Shown: one piece after another, positions 1 to 6,732 of the stretch | How positions within the stretch are numbered: position 1 is the stretch's first letter | Layout of the letters: each line of letters starts with the position of its first letter | Source of the DNA: an uncultured Oscillospiraceae bacterium | Lineage (GTDB): Bacteria; Bacillota; Clostridia; Oscillospirales; Oscillospiraceae | Direction: 5' to 3' | NCBI GenBank assembly: GCA_947626315.1 | Contig: CANQRQ010000009.1 | Span: 1-64,000 of the forward strand | DNA: 64,000 nt | Notes under the pieces: generated by a model | Told to the model about the DNA's origin: nothing | The model's input: only the letters and a program-made list of their open reading frames with translations | Database searches by the model: none | Made by a program: the position numbers and the translations under genes

Positions 1-114
1 GAGAAGGGGGAGCAGATCGCCTGCGGGGACACGGCGCTGCTCTGTGAGCTGTACCAGCAGTACCTGGACAGGGAGCTAACGCTGGCCCAGGCCCGGGAGG
101 AGTTGAAAGCGTAA
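1..114 (+). CDS. C-terminal fragment of an unidentified protein
   Basis: An open frame enters from the left edge and closes at TAA 112-114, giving 37 residues ending in AQAREELKA. The piece is helical and charged, with two cysteines (IACGD, ALLCEL). It is too short to place in a family. It is followed by a strong hairpin terminator, which supports it being the real 3' end of a transcribed gene. Confidence 0.5.
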   Translation, partial: EKGEQIACGDTALLCELYQQYLDRELTLAQAREELKA

Positions 115-180
115 TCGCCGCCTGCCGGGCGGGAGGTATCCGTAAAGTGCCGGGCCGCATGTTGGAGTTACACCGGGTCA

Positions 181-231
181 GAAGAGCCCTGGAGAGGAAC
201 AAATTTTCCTCTTCAGGGCTCTTTTTTCCTT
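181..231 (+). terminator. Rho-independent terminator
   Basis: The arms AGAGCCCTGGAGAGGAA and TTCCTCTTCAGGGCTCT pair around a short AT loop and are followed by a run of T. It ends the transcript of the partial gene at the left edge. Confidence 0.85.
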
Positions 232-257
232 CGCCCGAAAGCGGAGACATCGCAGAT

Positions 258-294
258 CAATATAAATTTATCGTTTATCAACAAATTTATATTG
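258..294. promoter_or_regulatory. Inverted-repeat operator for the DUF2975/XRE operon
   Basis: CAATATAAATTT (258-269) and AAATTTATATTG (283-294) form a perfect 12-bp inverted repeat with a 13-bp centre. The right arm runs into the -35 box of the promoter that follows, so a bound protein would block RNA polymerase. The small XRE regulator encoded by the operon is the natural candidate (inference). Confidence 0.6.
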
Positions 295-320
295 ACTTTC
301 ATTTGCTCCAGTGATAGGAT
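292..320 (+). promoter_or_regulatory. Promoter of the DUF2975 operon
   Basis: TTGACT (292-297), a 17-bp spacer and TAGGAT (315-320), preceded by an extended -10 TG at 312-313. It lies about 40 bp before the first gene. Confidence 0.65.
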
Positions 321-359
321 AGGGGCGTAAGGCAACAGAGGAAAGGGGCTTTGATCAGA

Positions 360-809
360 ATGCATGTGACCAAGGACATGAGTATCCGGCTGACGCTGGC
401 CTGCGTAGCCGTCTTTGCGGTGTTCCTGCTGGCGGCGGACCTGTTCGCGTTCCGGTGGATAGGCTGGTATGTGGCATGGCGCGGCATGCGGCCGGAGAGT
501 GTGCTGAAAATGACCGTGACGCTCTATGCGGCCAGCGTGTTCGGCTGGGTCTGCCTGTGGGCGCTGTGGCGGCTGCTGAAAAATATAAAGGCGGAGAGGG
601 TCTTTGACGGGGAAAATGTCCGGCTGCTCCGCGCCATCAGCTGGTGCTGCGCATTTGCGGCGCTGATCTTCTGCGTCAGCGGCGTGTATTATCCGCCGTT
701 TTTCTTTGCCGGCGCGGCGGCCGCCTTTATGATGCTGATCGTGCGCGTGGTGAAGAACGTGTTTCAGCAGGCGATCGAGATGAAATCCGAGCTGGACCTG
801 ACCATATGA
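360..809 (+). CDS. DUF2975 family membrane protein
   Basis: 149 residues with four predicted membrane helices (roughly residues 8-28, 55-75, 95-112 and 117-135) and short loops, ending in a charged tail. Size, topology and pairing with a small YozG-like XRE regulator match the DUF2975 family, whose function is unknown. ATG 360 is preferred because AGGAAAGGGG lies 11 bases upstream; TTG 351 is the other in-frame option but sits almost on the ribosome-binding site. It is the first gene of a three-gene operon with its own promoter and a palindromic operator. A role as membrane partner of the adjacent regulator is inference from co-occurrence. Confidence 0.75.
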   Translation: MHVTKDMSIRLTLACVAVFAVFLLAADLFAFRWIGWYVAWRGMRPESVLKMTVTLYAASVFGWVCLWALWRLLKNIKAERVFDGENVRLLRAISWCCAFAALIFCVSGVYYPPFFFAGAAAAFMMLIVRVVKNVFQQAIEMKSELDLTI

Positions 810-822
810 CGCGGAGGGCCTT

Positions 823-1044
823 ATGAAAATAATCGTAAATATCGACGTCATGATGGCCAAGCGCAAGATTTCGGCCGGGGAGCTTGCCGAGCGGATCGGC
901 ATCACCCCCGCAAACCTGTCCATCCTGAAAAACGGCAAGGCCAAGGCGATCCGCTTTTCCACCTTGATGGCGCTGTGCCGCGAGCTGCGCTGCCAGCCGG
1001 GGGACCTGCTGGCCTTTCAGGATGACCCGGAGGAGGAATCATAA
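823..1044 (+). CDS. Small XRE (YozG-like) transcriptional regulator
   Basis: 73 residues forming a single Cro/CI-type helix-turn-helix (about residues 15-65) with the core SAGELAERIGITPANLSILK; there is no extra ligand domain. Proteins of this kind usually sit directly after a DUF2975 gene. The gap to that gene is 13 bases and it ends in a TAATG overlap with the next gene, so the three are translated as a unit. It probably binds the 12-bp inverted repeat at the operon promoter and autoregulates (inference). Confidence 0.8.
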   Translation: MKIIVNIDVMMAKRKISAGELAERIGITPANLSILKNGKAKAIRFSTLMALCRELRCQPGDLLAFQDDPEEES

Positions 1045-2324
1045 TGGACGAACAGAGAGAGCCTGTGTTTGAGCGGGCAGAGGGCGAAGCGTTCCGGGCC
1101 GGACCGGCAGAAGTGGCCTGCGCGCTGATCATGTACTTGACTGCCTATCTCTATGTCCGCTCGGCAGTCGCCGCCAACAGCGAATGGCTGTGCATCCCTG
1201 TGGCCGGGCTGCTGATCCTGTGCGTGGAGCTGTTCAACCGGGGGAGGAAGGCGCCGGCGGAGAGCTATGTCTGGCTGGGCTGTTTTCTCGTGTGCGTTTG
1301 CAGCCTGTCCCTCGGCCTGAGCCATGTGTGGGACGAGTTCCAGCTCAGCCTCTTTGTGCACGGCTTCTGTGTGTGGTGGGTGCTGTCCCGCAGCGGGGCG
1401 CTGCTGGAGGGGGAGAGCGGGCATCTGCTCCCGGCCGACGGCTTCAACGGTCTGATCCGGATTCCCTTCGGCAGCTTCTTTCTCCGCCTGCGCACGCTGC
1501 GCTGGGCCGTAAAAGCCAGGAAGAAAAGCGGCGGAGGACAGAAAAAGCGGTTTCTCTGGGTCCTGCTGGCGGCCCTTCTGTGCGTGGCGCTGTTTATCCA
1601 GGCGGCCAAGCTCCTCTCCGCGGCAGACAGCGATTTTGCCGTCCTCTTCGGCCGCTTTTTGTCCTGGTTCGCCTTTGAAATGGATGAAGGGATATTTGAA
1701 AACATCCTGTATATCGTTCTCAGCATTCCCGTGGGCTGCTGGCTGTATGGCCTGATCGGCGGCGCCCGGCGCCTGGACAGGGACGCCGCGGCGCGGCAGC
1801 GGCAGGGGATCAACACGTTCCTCGCGGGGATACGCAGGGTGCCCTGCGGCTTCTGGTGCGCGGCGGCCGGGGCTTTTACGGCGCTGTATGCTGCCTTCTT
1901 TTTCCTGCAGGGCTCCTATCTCTTCGGCGCGTTTACCCGGACGCTGCCGGAAGGTTTCATCGTCTCCCAGTATGCCCGCCAGGGCTTCTTTGAGCTGTGC
2001 CGCGTCATGGCGGTGAACTTCACGCTGCTCTGGCTGATGACCCGGATGGCGGATGAGAGCGCCCGGGGGAAGAAGCTATTCCGCCTGCTCTGCGTGGCGC
2101 TCCTGGCGGAGAGCATGCTCTTTGCGGTGATCGCCTTTTCCAAGATCGCTTTGTACATCTCCTGCTTTGGCTTTACGCCGAAGCGGCTCCAGAGCGTCTG
2201 GCTGGTATGTGTGCTGTTTGCCGGCTGCCTGCTGTGGACGGTCTCCCTGACGGCGGGGAAGAAGACCTTCCGCAAATGGATGGTCTTTTCCGCCGCGCTT
2301 CTGGCCGCCTTTGCCCTGTGGTGA
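1044..2324 (+). CDS. DUF4153/DUF4173-like multi-pass membrane protein
   Basis: 426 residues with about ten hydrophobic segments across most of the length and a cytoplasmic basic patch (VKARKKSGGGQKKR) near residue 160. The overall architecture matches the DUF4153/DUF4173 integral membrane families found beside small regulators in Clostridia; no catalytic motif is visible. Start ATG 1044 overlaps the regulator stop by one base and has GGAGGAA upstream, so translational coupling is likely. Function unknown. Family assignment rests on pattern and context. Confidence 0.6.
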   Translation: MDEQREPVFERAEGEAFRAGPAEVACALIMYLTAYLYVRSAVAANSEWLCIPVAGLLILCVELFNRGRKAPAESYVWLGCFLVCVCSLSLGLSHVWDEFQLSLFVHGFCVWWVLSRSGALLEGESGHLLPADGFNGLIRIPFGSFFLRLRTLRWAVKARKKSGGGQKKRFLWVLLAALLCVALFIQAAKLLSAADSDFAVLFGRFLSWFAFEMDEGIFENILYIVLSIPVGCWLYGLIGGARRLDRDAAARQRQGINTFLAGIRRVPCGFWCAAAGAFTALYAAFFFLQGSYLFGAFTRTLPEGFIVSQYARQGFFELCRVMAVNFTLLWLMTRMADESARGKKLFRLLCVALLAESMLFAVIAFSKIALYISCFGFTPKRLQSVWLVCVLFAGCLLWTVSLTAGKKTFRKWMVFSAALLAAFALW

Positions 2325-2345
2325 AACTATAAATCGACGGCATAT

Positions 2346-2563
2346 GAGCCCCGGCCATAAGCAGCCGGGACACAGACTGTAGACAAAGCTGTCGGCAGTG
2401 TATAAATATGCAGGGGGGAGAGGGCAGAGAGGGGGCGGGAGCCCCCTTTCAGCGTACAATCTTCTCTTATCCACGAGCATTTTTTGAATGCTCGTGGATA
2501 AGCTTCAAGTTGAAGACACTTTGTCTTCAACTTGAGCCCCGGCCATAAGCGGCCGGGGCACAG
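2346..2563 (+). repeat. Intergenic multi-hairpin element, copy 1, with flanking duplicate hairpins
   Basis: The core (2376-2535) begins with ACTGTAGACAAAG, then has a G-rich stretch, a 15-bp hairpin (2466-2480 with 2488-2502) and a 14-bp hairpin (2505-2518 with 2522-2535). A GAGCCCCGGCC-type hairpin occurs on both sides (2346-2375 and 2534-2563), the two copies differing at only two of about 27 positions. The reverse complement of the core recurs at 44932-45089. No coding frame is evident. Confidence 0.85.
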
Positions 2564-2586
2564 TTTATAAATTTTACAAAAAATAA

Positions 2587-2615
2587 ATGACAGACCTTGC
2601 CGGAATGTGTATAAT
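2587..2615 (+). promoter_or_regulatory. Promoter of the CYTH gene
   Basis: ATGACA (2587-2592), a 17-bp spacer and TATAAT (2610-2615). It lies inside the 5' end of the ORF-track frame, showing that the upstream ATG 2587 is not the start codon. Confidence 0.7.
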
Positions 2616-2643
2616 AACAACGGAAACGGAGGCGCGATCCGGT

Positions 2644-3150
2644 ATGGACGGGGAAGCTTACGAAATCGAGCGGAAATTTTTGATCAGATTTCCGGATATG
2701 GAACTGCTGCGCAGCCGGGCTACCGGCTCTGAGATCGTCCAGACCTATCTGCTTTGCCCGGAAAAGGGCTGCACCGCCCGGGTCCGGAAACGGGGCTGGC
2801 CGGGCAGCTATCGCTATACCCACACGGTCAAGACCCGGATCAGCGATCTGCGGCGGCTGGAGCAGGAGCGGGAGATTTCTGAGGCGGAGTATCAGGCGCT
2901 TTTGCGGCAGGCGGATCCGGCCCTCCGGACCCTGTATAAGCAGCGCTGGTGCCTGGAATACCGGGGACAGCTGTTTGAAATTGACCTGTTTCCCTTCTGG
3001 CAGGACAGGGCTTTTATGGAAATCGAGCTGGCGGACGAGGGGCAGGAGCTGTTCCTCCCGCCGGAGATCCAGGTGATCCGGGAGGTCACCGGGGACCGGC
3101 GCTATACCAACCGGGCCCTGGCCAGGGAGATTCCCCAGGAAACAATTTGA
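2644..3150 (+). CDS. CYTH domain protein (triphosphate-tunnel family)
   Basis: 168 residues. The N-terminal EIERKFLI is the ExExK signature of CYTH/triphosphate-tunnel enzymes, followed by alternating charged strands such as RVRKRG and TVKTR that line the tunnel. Family members hydrolyse inorganic triphosphate or related phosphoanhydrides with divalent metal; the substrate here is not known. Start ATG 2644 was chosen over the ORF-track ATG 2587 because a promoter lies between them and GGAGG sits 11 bases upstream of 2644. The following lipoprotein gene begins 50 bases after the stop, on the same strand. Confidence 0.8.
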   Translation: MDGEAYEIERKFLIRFPDMELLRSRATGSEIVQTYLLCPEKGCTARVRKRGWPGSYRYTHTVKTRISDLRRLEQEREISEAEYQALLRQADPALRTLYKQRWCLEYRGQLFEIDLFPFWQDRAFMEIELADEGQELFLPPEIQVIREVTGDRRYTNRALAREIPQETI

Positions 3151-3200
3151 GTTGGAGCTGCGTCATATACCCATATACACGGAAAGGACGGAGAGATACG

Positions 3201-4526
3201 ATGAAAAAAGGCTTTGTTTTATTGCTCACGATGGTCATGGCTTTTTCCCTGTGCGCCTGTGAGCAGGGGCTGGCCACCCTTGAAAAGCTGGACGATGTGG
3301 AGCTGCCCCCGCTGCCGGAGGTGACGGAGGAGGTCACGCCCGCCCCGGAGGAGCAGGCGCCGGAGGCCTCTGAGGCGCCCGCCGCGGAACAGCCGGCAGA
3401 CTATGAGGAGTTGGACCTGGCCAACCGGGTGTGCGTGAACATCGGCCGCACCGCCTATACCGAGTATGACCCGCAAAACGGCAGTCAGCTGATTTTGAAC
3501 TTTTCCTATGAGACGCCCCGGGTGCAGATTGAAGGCCGCCCGGAGGCCGCCCAGGCCATCAACGACTATCTGGCCATGCTGGACGAGACCTTCTATACCG
3601 GCAACGATTACGGCGCCGGCAGTTCCATGGGCTACAACATGCTGCTGGAGCTGGCCCAGGACAACTACAGCTACGCGGTCAATTCCGGCACGGAGATGAG
3701 CCTGGAGTACAGCGACACCCGCAGCGCCTCTATCGCCCGGGTGGACAGCGCGGTGCTCAGCATTCTGTATAACGAGGCCTCCTACACGGGCGGCGCCCAC
3801 GGAAACTACGGCAGCAGAGGCTATGTTTTTGACGTGGAGACCGGCGCCAGGCTGAGCCTGGAGGATCTCAGCGGGGACGCGGCGGCCCTCTCTTCCTTCC
3901 TGGTGGACTACATGGTGAACACCGTGGAGAGCGACGAGAGCTACGCCCAGCGGATCGACCTTATGGAGCTCACGGAGGGCGCCGGCTATGCGGATGTCCT
4001 CAGTCCGCTGCTCCGGGATGGCTCCTGGTATCTGAGCGGGGAGGGGCTGGTGATCTTCTCTGACCTGTATGAGATTAGCAGCTATGCCGCCGGACCTGTC
4101 AGCTTCACGATTCCCTACGCCGAGCTTGACGGCGTGCTGGACGCCAAGTGGCTGCCCCAGGACAAGCCCGGCGAGGGCCGCTTTGTGATCAGTCCCATGG
4201 ACCAGGTGGAGGACGGGACGGTGGAAATCATCGACCTGGTCTCCGACGGCCGGGAGGGCGAGAGCTTCTGCCTGCGCTGCGAGGGCACCGTGCAGGATGT
4301 GAAGATCAGCGCCGGGCAGTATACCGACGTCTTTTATGAGACCTCCGCCCTCTGGTATGCCAGCCACATGAGCGGCTGCGCCGTCCAGCTGGAGGCCCGG
4401 CTGCCGGACGGTCTGCCCGAGCTGATGATCAGCTACACCTCCGGCGGGGAACCGCACAGCGTACTGCTCACCCGGGGCGAGGACGGCGGGCCCGCCCTGG
4501 CGGAGAACGTGGAAGCGGTGGGCTGA
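3201..4526 (+). CDS. Lipoprotein with DUF4163/DUF3298 (RsiV-like) domain
   Basis: 441 residues. MKKGFVLLLTMVMAFSLCAC is a lipoprotein-type signal ending near Cys18 or Cys20, followed by a Pro/Glu-rich linker (to about residue 65). The middle holds the DUF4163/DUF3298 pattern, including YTGGAHGNYG and a following LSLEDL segment. RsiV-type extracytoplasmic domains of this family bind lysozyme, but many homologues are uncharacterised, so the ligand here is unknown. ATG 3201 starts the signal peptide; the longer frame from 3147 lacks a ribosome site. No sigma factor gene is adjacent. Confidence 0.75.
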   Translation: MKKGFVLLLTMVMAFSLCACEQGLATLEKLDDVELPPLPEVTEEVTPAPEEQAPEASEAPAAEQPADYEELDLANRVCVNIGRTAYTEYDPQNGSQLILNFSYETPRVQIEGRPEAAQAINDYLAMLDETFYTGNDYGAGSSMGYNMLLELAQDNYSYAVNSGTEMSLEYSDTRSASIARVDSAVLSILYNEASYTGGAHGNYGSRGYVFDVETGARLSLEDLSGDAAALSSFLVDYMVNTVESDESYAQRIDLMELTEGAGYADVLSPLLRDGSWYLSGEGLVIFSDLYEISSYAAGPVSFTIPYAELDGVLDAKWLPQDKPGEGRFVISPMDQVEDGTVEIIDLVSDGREGESFCLRCEGTVQDVKISAGQYTDVFYETSALWYASHMSGCAVQLEARLPDGLPELMISYTSGGEPHSVLLTRGEDGGPALAENVEAVG

Positions 4527-4563
4527 AAACAGAGAATTATCCAAAAAAACAGGCATAAAATTG

Positions 4564-4592
4564 TTGACATTGCCAAAAGAAAATGGTATTCT
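4564..4592 (+). promoter_or_regulatory. rplU-rpmA promoter
   Basis: TTGACA (4564-4569), 17 bp and TATTCT (4587-4592). It is the only good promoter before rplU. Confidence 0.75.
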
Positions 4593-4598
4593 ATTAAA

Positions 4599-4665
4599 GC
4601 CGCATTGAAGGGGCCTTAAGTGAGGCATGCCTCCGCCCCAAGAGCGAGTCCTATAAAGAGGGAGG
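4599..4665 (+). ncRNA. Possible L21 leader (autoregulatory 5' UTR)
   Basis: About 70 transcribed bases with short GC-rich pairing (GGGGC with GCCCC; GAGGCATGCCTC) lie between the promoter and the rplU ribosome site. Firmicutes often carry a structured L21 leader here (established knowledge). The match is by position and self-pairing only, without a covariance search. Confidence 0.4.
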
Positions 4666-4673
4666 AAATGTTC

Positions 4674-4988
4674 ATGAAGCATGCTATCATCGTGACCGGC
4701 GGCAAGCAGTACCGCGTGGCCGAGGGTGACGTGATCTTCATCGAGAAGCTGGATGTGGCTGCGGGCGAGTCCGTCAAGTTCGACCAGGTCCTGGCTGTCA
4801 TCGATGGGGATTCTGTCAGCTTTGGCAAGCCCGTCATTGAAGGCGCTTCCGTCACCGCCAACGTGGTGAAGAACGGCAAGAGCGCCAAGGTCCGTGTCTA
4901 CAAGATGAAGCCCAAAAAGGGCTACCGGCGGACCCAGGGCCACAGGCAGCCTTACACGAAGGTCCAGATCGAGACCATCAACGCCTGA
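4674..4988 (+). CDS. rplU: Large ribosomal subunit protein bL21
   Basis: 104 residues, the normal length. It begins [15 protein letters not shown] and ends with the conserved basic [13 protein letters not shown] segment that contacts 23S rRNA. Start 4674 is preferred over ATG 4668 and GTG 4620 because GGAGG ends eight bases upstream and homologues begin at this point. First gene of rplU-rpmA. The Prp protease gene that often lies between these two genes in Firmicutes is absent: only 40 bases separate them. Confidence 0.97.
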   Translation: MKHAIIVTGGKQYRVAEGDVIFIEKLDVAAGESVKFDQVLAVIDGDSVSFGKPVIEGASVTANVVKNGKSAKVRVYKMKPKKGYRRTQGHRQPYTKVQIETINA

Positions 4989-5028
4989 TTTTCCGCAACT
5001 GAATTTGACTTATGGAGGTGTAACCTGA

Positions 5029-5292
5029 ATGGCTCATAAAAAAGGTATGGGTTCTACCAAGAACGGCCGCGACAGTAAGTCCAAGCGTCTTGGCGCCAAG
5101 AGAGCGGACGGCCAGTATGTCCTGGCGGGCAACATCCTTGTCAGGCAGCGCGGAACGAAGATTCACCCGGGCACCAATGTGGGCAAGGGGAGCGACGATA
5201 CGCTGTTCGCCCTGGTGGACGGCACCGTGAAGTTCGAGCGCTACGGCAAGGACCGCAAGAAGGTTTCCGTGTACGGAGAGATCGCTCAGTAA
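5029..5292 (+). CDS. rpmA: Large ribosomal subunit protein bL27
   Basis: 87 residues starting [19 protein letters not shown], a complete L27 whose N-terminal arm reaches the peptidyl transferase centre. Many Firmicutes L27 proteins carry a cleavable leader ending in FFA removed by Prp; here the frame has a TGA directly before ATG 5029, so no leader can exist. GGAGGTG lies eight bases upstream of the start. It is followed by a perfect 12-bp hairpin and then obgE. Confidence 0.97.
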   Translation: MAHKKGMGSTKNGRDSKSKRLGAKRADGQYVLAGNILVRQRGTKIHPGTNVGKGSDDTLFALVDGTVKFERYGKDRKKVSVYGEIAQ

Positions 5293-5312
5293 TTTAAGAA
5301 CTCTGTTTTACT

Positions 5313-5340
5313 CAAATGCCGGACAAAGGTCCGGCATTTG
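5313..5340 (+). terminator. Hairpin between rpmA and obgE
   Basis: CAAATGCCGGAC and GTCCGGCATTTG pair perfectly around AAAG. There is no T tract, so it may attenuate or stabilise the message rather than terminate fully. Confidence 0.55.
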
Positions 5341-5367
5341 ATACTATCGAAGCGAAAGGAGGCGCGT

Positions 5368-6651
5368 ATGGCGGCGTCTTTTGTTGACAAGGCGAGAATC
5401 ACCGTCCACGCCGGAAAAGGCGGGGACGGGGCGGTGGCCTTCCACCGGGAGAAATATGTGGCCGCGGGCGGCCCCGACGGGGGCGACGGCGGCCGGGGCG
5501 GCAGCATCGTGTTCGTAGCGGATGACAATATGTCCACCCTGATGGATTTTCGCTACAAGCGCAAATATGTGGCCGGCAACGGGGCCAACGGCCAGGGCAA
5601 GCGCTGCTGCGGCAAGGACGGGGAGACGCTGTATCTCCGGGTCCCCCGGGGCACCGTGATCCGGGACACGGCCAGCGGCGCCATCATGCACGACATGTCC
5701 ACCGGCGAAAACTGGACCGCCGCCAAGGGCGGCCGGGGCGGCTGGGGCAACATGCATTTTGCCACCCCCACCCGGCAGGTGCCCCGTTTCGCCAAGCCCG
5801 GCCTGCCGGGGGAGAGCCATGATCTGACCCTGGAGCTGAAGCTGCTGGCGGATGTGGGCCTGGTGGGCTTTCCCAATGTGGGCAAGTCCACGCTCCTGTC
5901 CGTGCTGAGCAAGGCCCACCCCAAGATCGCCAATTACCATTTCACCACCCTGTTTCCCAACCTGGGCGTGGTGTATGTGGACGAGGGGCGCTCCTTTGTC
6001 ATGGCCGATATCCCCGGCATCATCGAGGGGGCTTCCGAAGGGGCCGGCCTGGGGCACGACTTTCTCCGGCATGTGGACCGCTGCCGCCTGCTGATCCATC
6101 TGGTGGACGTCTCCGGCAGCGAGGGCCGGGACCCGGTGGCGGACTATGAGGCCATCAACGAGGAGCTGCGCCGCTACAACCCGGAGCTGGCCCGGCGGCC
6201 GCAGATCGTGGCGGCCAACAAGTGCGACCTGCTGGGGGAGGGCAGGGAGAACCTGGAACGCCTGCGGGCCAGGGCGGAGGAGCAAGGCTGCCCCTTCTTT
6301 GAGCTCAGCGCCGCCGCCCACATGGGCACGGCGGAGCTTGTGAAGGAGTGCGCTCGGCAGTTGGCCAGCCTGCCGCCGGTGGCCAGCTATGAGGCGGACT
6401 ATGTGCCGCCTCCGCCGGTGATCGAGAGCGCCGAGGAGCTGAGCATCCAGCACTTTGACGATCTCTGGACCGTGGAAGGCCCCTGGCTCCAGCGCCTGGT
6501 GGCCACGGTGAACTTCTCTGACTATGAGAGCCGGATGTTCTTCGACCGGGCTCTGCGGGAATCCGGCGTCTTTGACCGCATGGAGCAGATGGGCGTCAAG
6601 GACGGGGACACGGTGAGCATCTACGACCTGATGTTTGAATATAAAGACTGA
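5368..6651 (+). CDS. obgE: GTPase ObgE/CgtA
   Basis: 427 residues with the three Obg parts: a glycine-rich Obg fold (1-160, e.g. GGPDGGDGGRGG), a GTPase domain (G1 GFPNVGKSTLL, G3 DIPGIIEGA, G4 NKCD) and a C-terminal OCT domain (about 350-427). Obg GTPases act in late 50S assembly and stress signalling. ATG 5368 has AAAGGAGGCG upstream; the ORF-track start at 5338 lies in the preceding hairpin. Position after rplU-rpmA is the classic bacterial arrangement. Confidence 0.96.
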   Translation: MAASFVDKARITVHAGKGGDGAVAFHREKYVAAGGPDGGDGGRGGSIVFVADDNMSTLMDFRYKRKYVAGNGANGQGKRCCGKDGETLYLRVPRGTVIRDTASGAIMHDMSTGENWTAAKGGRGGWGNMHFATPTRQVPRFAKPGLPGESHDLTLELKLLADVGLVGFPNVGKSTLLSVLSKAHPKIANYHFTTLFPNLGVVYVDEGRSFVMADIPGIIEGASEGAGLGHDFLRHVDRCRLLIHLVDVSGSEGRDPVADYEAINEELRRYNPELARRPQIVAANKCDLLGEGRENLERLRARAEEQGCPFFELSAAAHMGTAELVKECARQLASLPPVASYEADYVPPPPVIESAEELSIQHFDDLWTVEGPWLQRLVATVNFSDYESRMFFDRALRESGVFDRMEQMGVKDGDTVSIYDLMFEYKD

Positions 6652-6666
6652 CGACAAGGATTGACA

Positions 6667-6703
6667 AAACGCCGCAGGCCATTTTAGAAGGCCTGCGGCG
6701 TTT
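6667..6703. terminator. Terminator between convergent obgE and lipoprotein genes
   Basis: AAACGCCGCAGGCC and GGCCTGCGGCGTTT form a 14-bp stem with a 9-base loop. The A/T flanks would let it work in both directions. Confidence 0.8.
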
Positions 6704-6732
6704 ATGCATATTGCGCCCGGCAGCTGTTTTTT

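Noticed and set aside
3219-6657. Long minus-strand ORFs (574 and 437 aa) opposite the lipoprotein and obgE
   Set aside because: They are antisense shadows of well-supported genes in GC-rich sequence, with no family resemblance.
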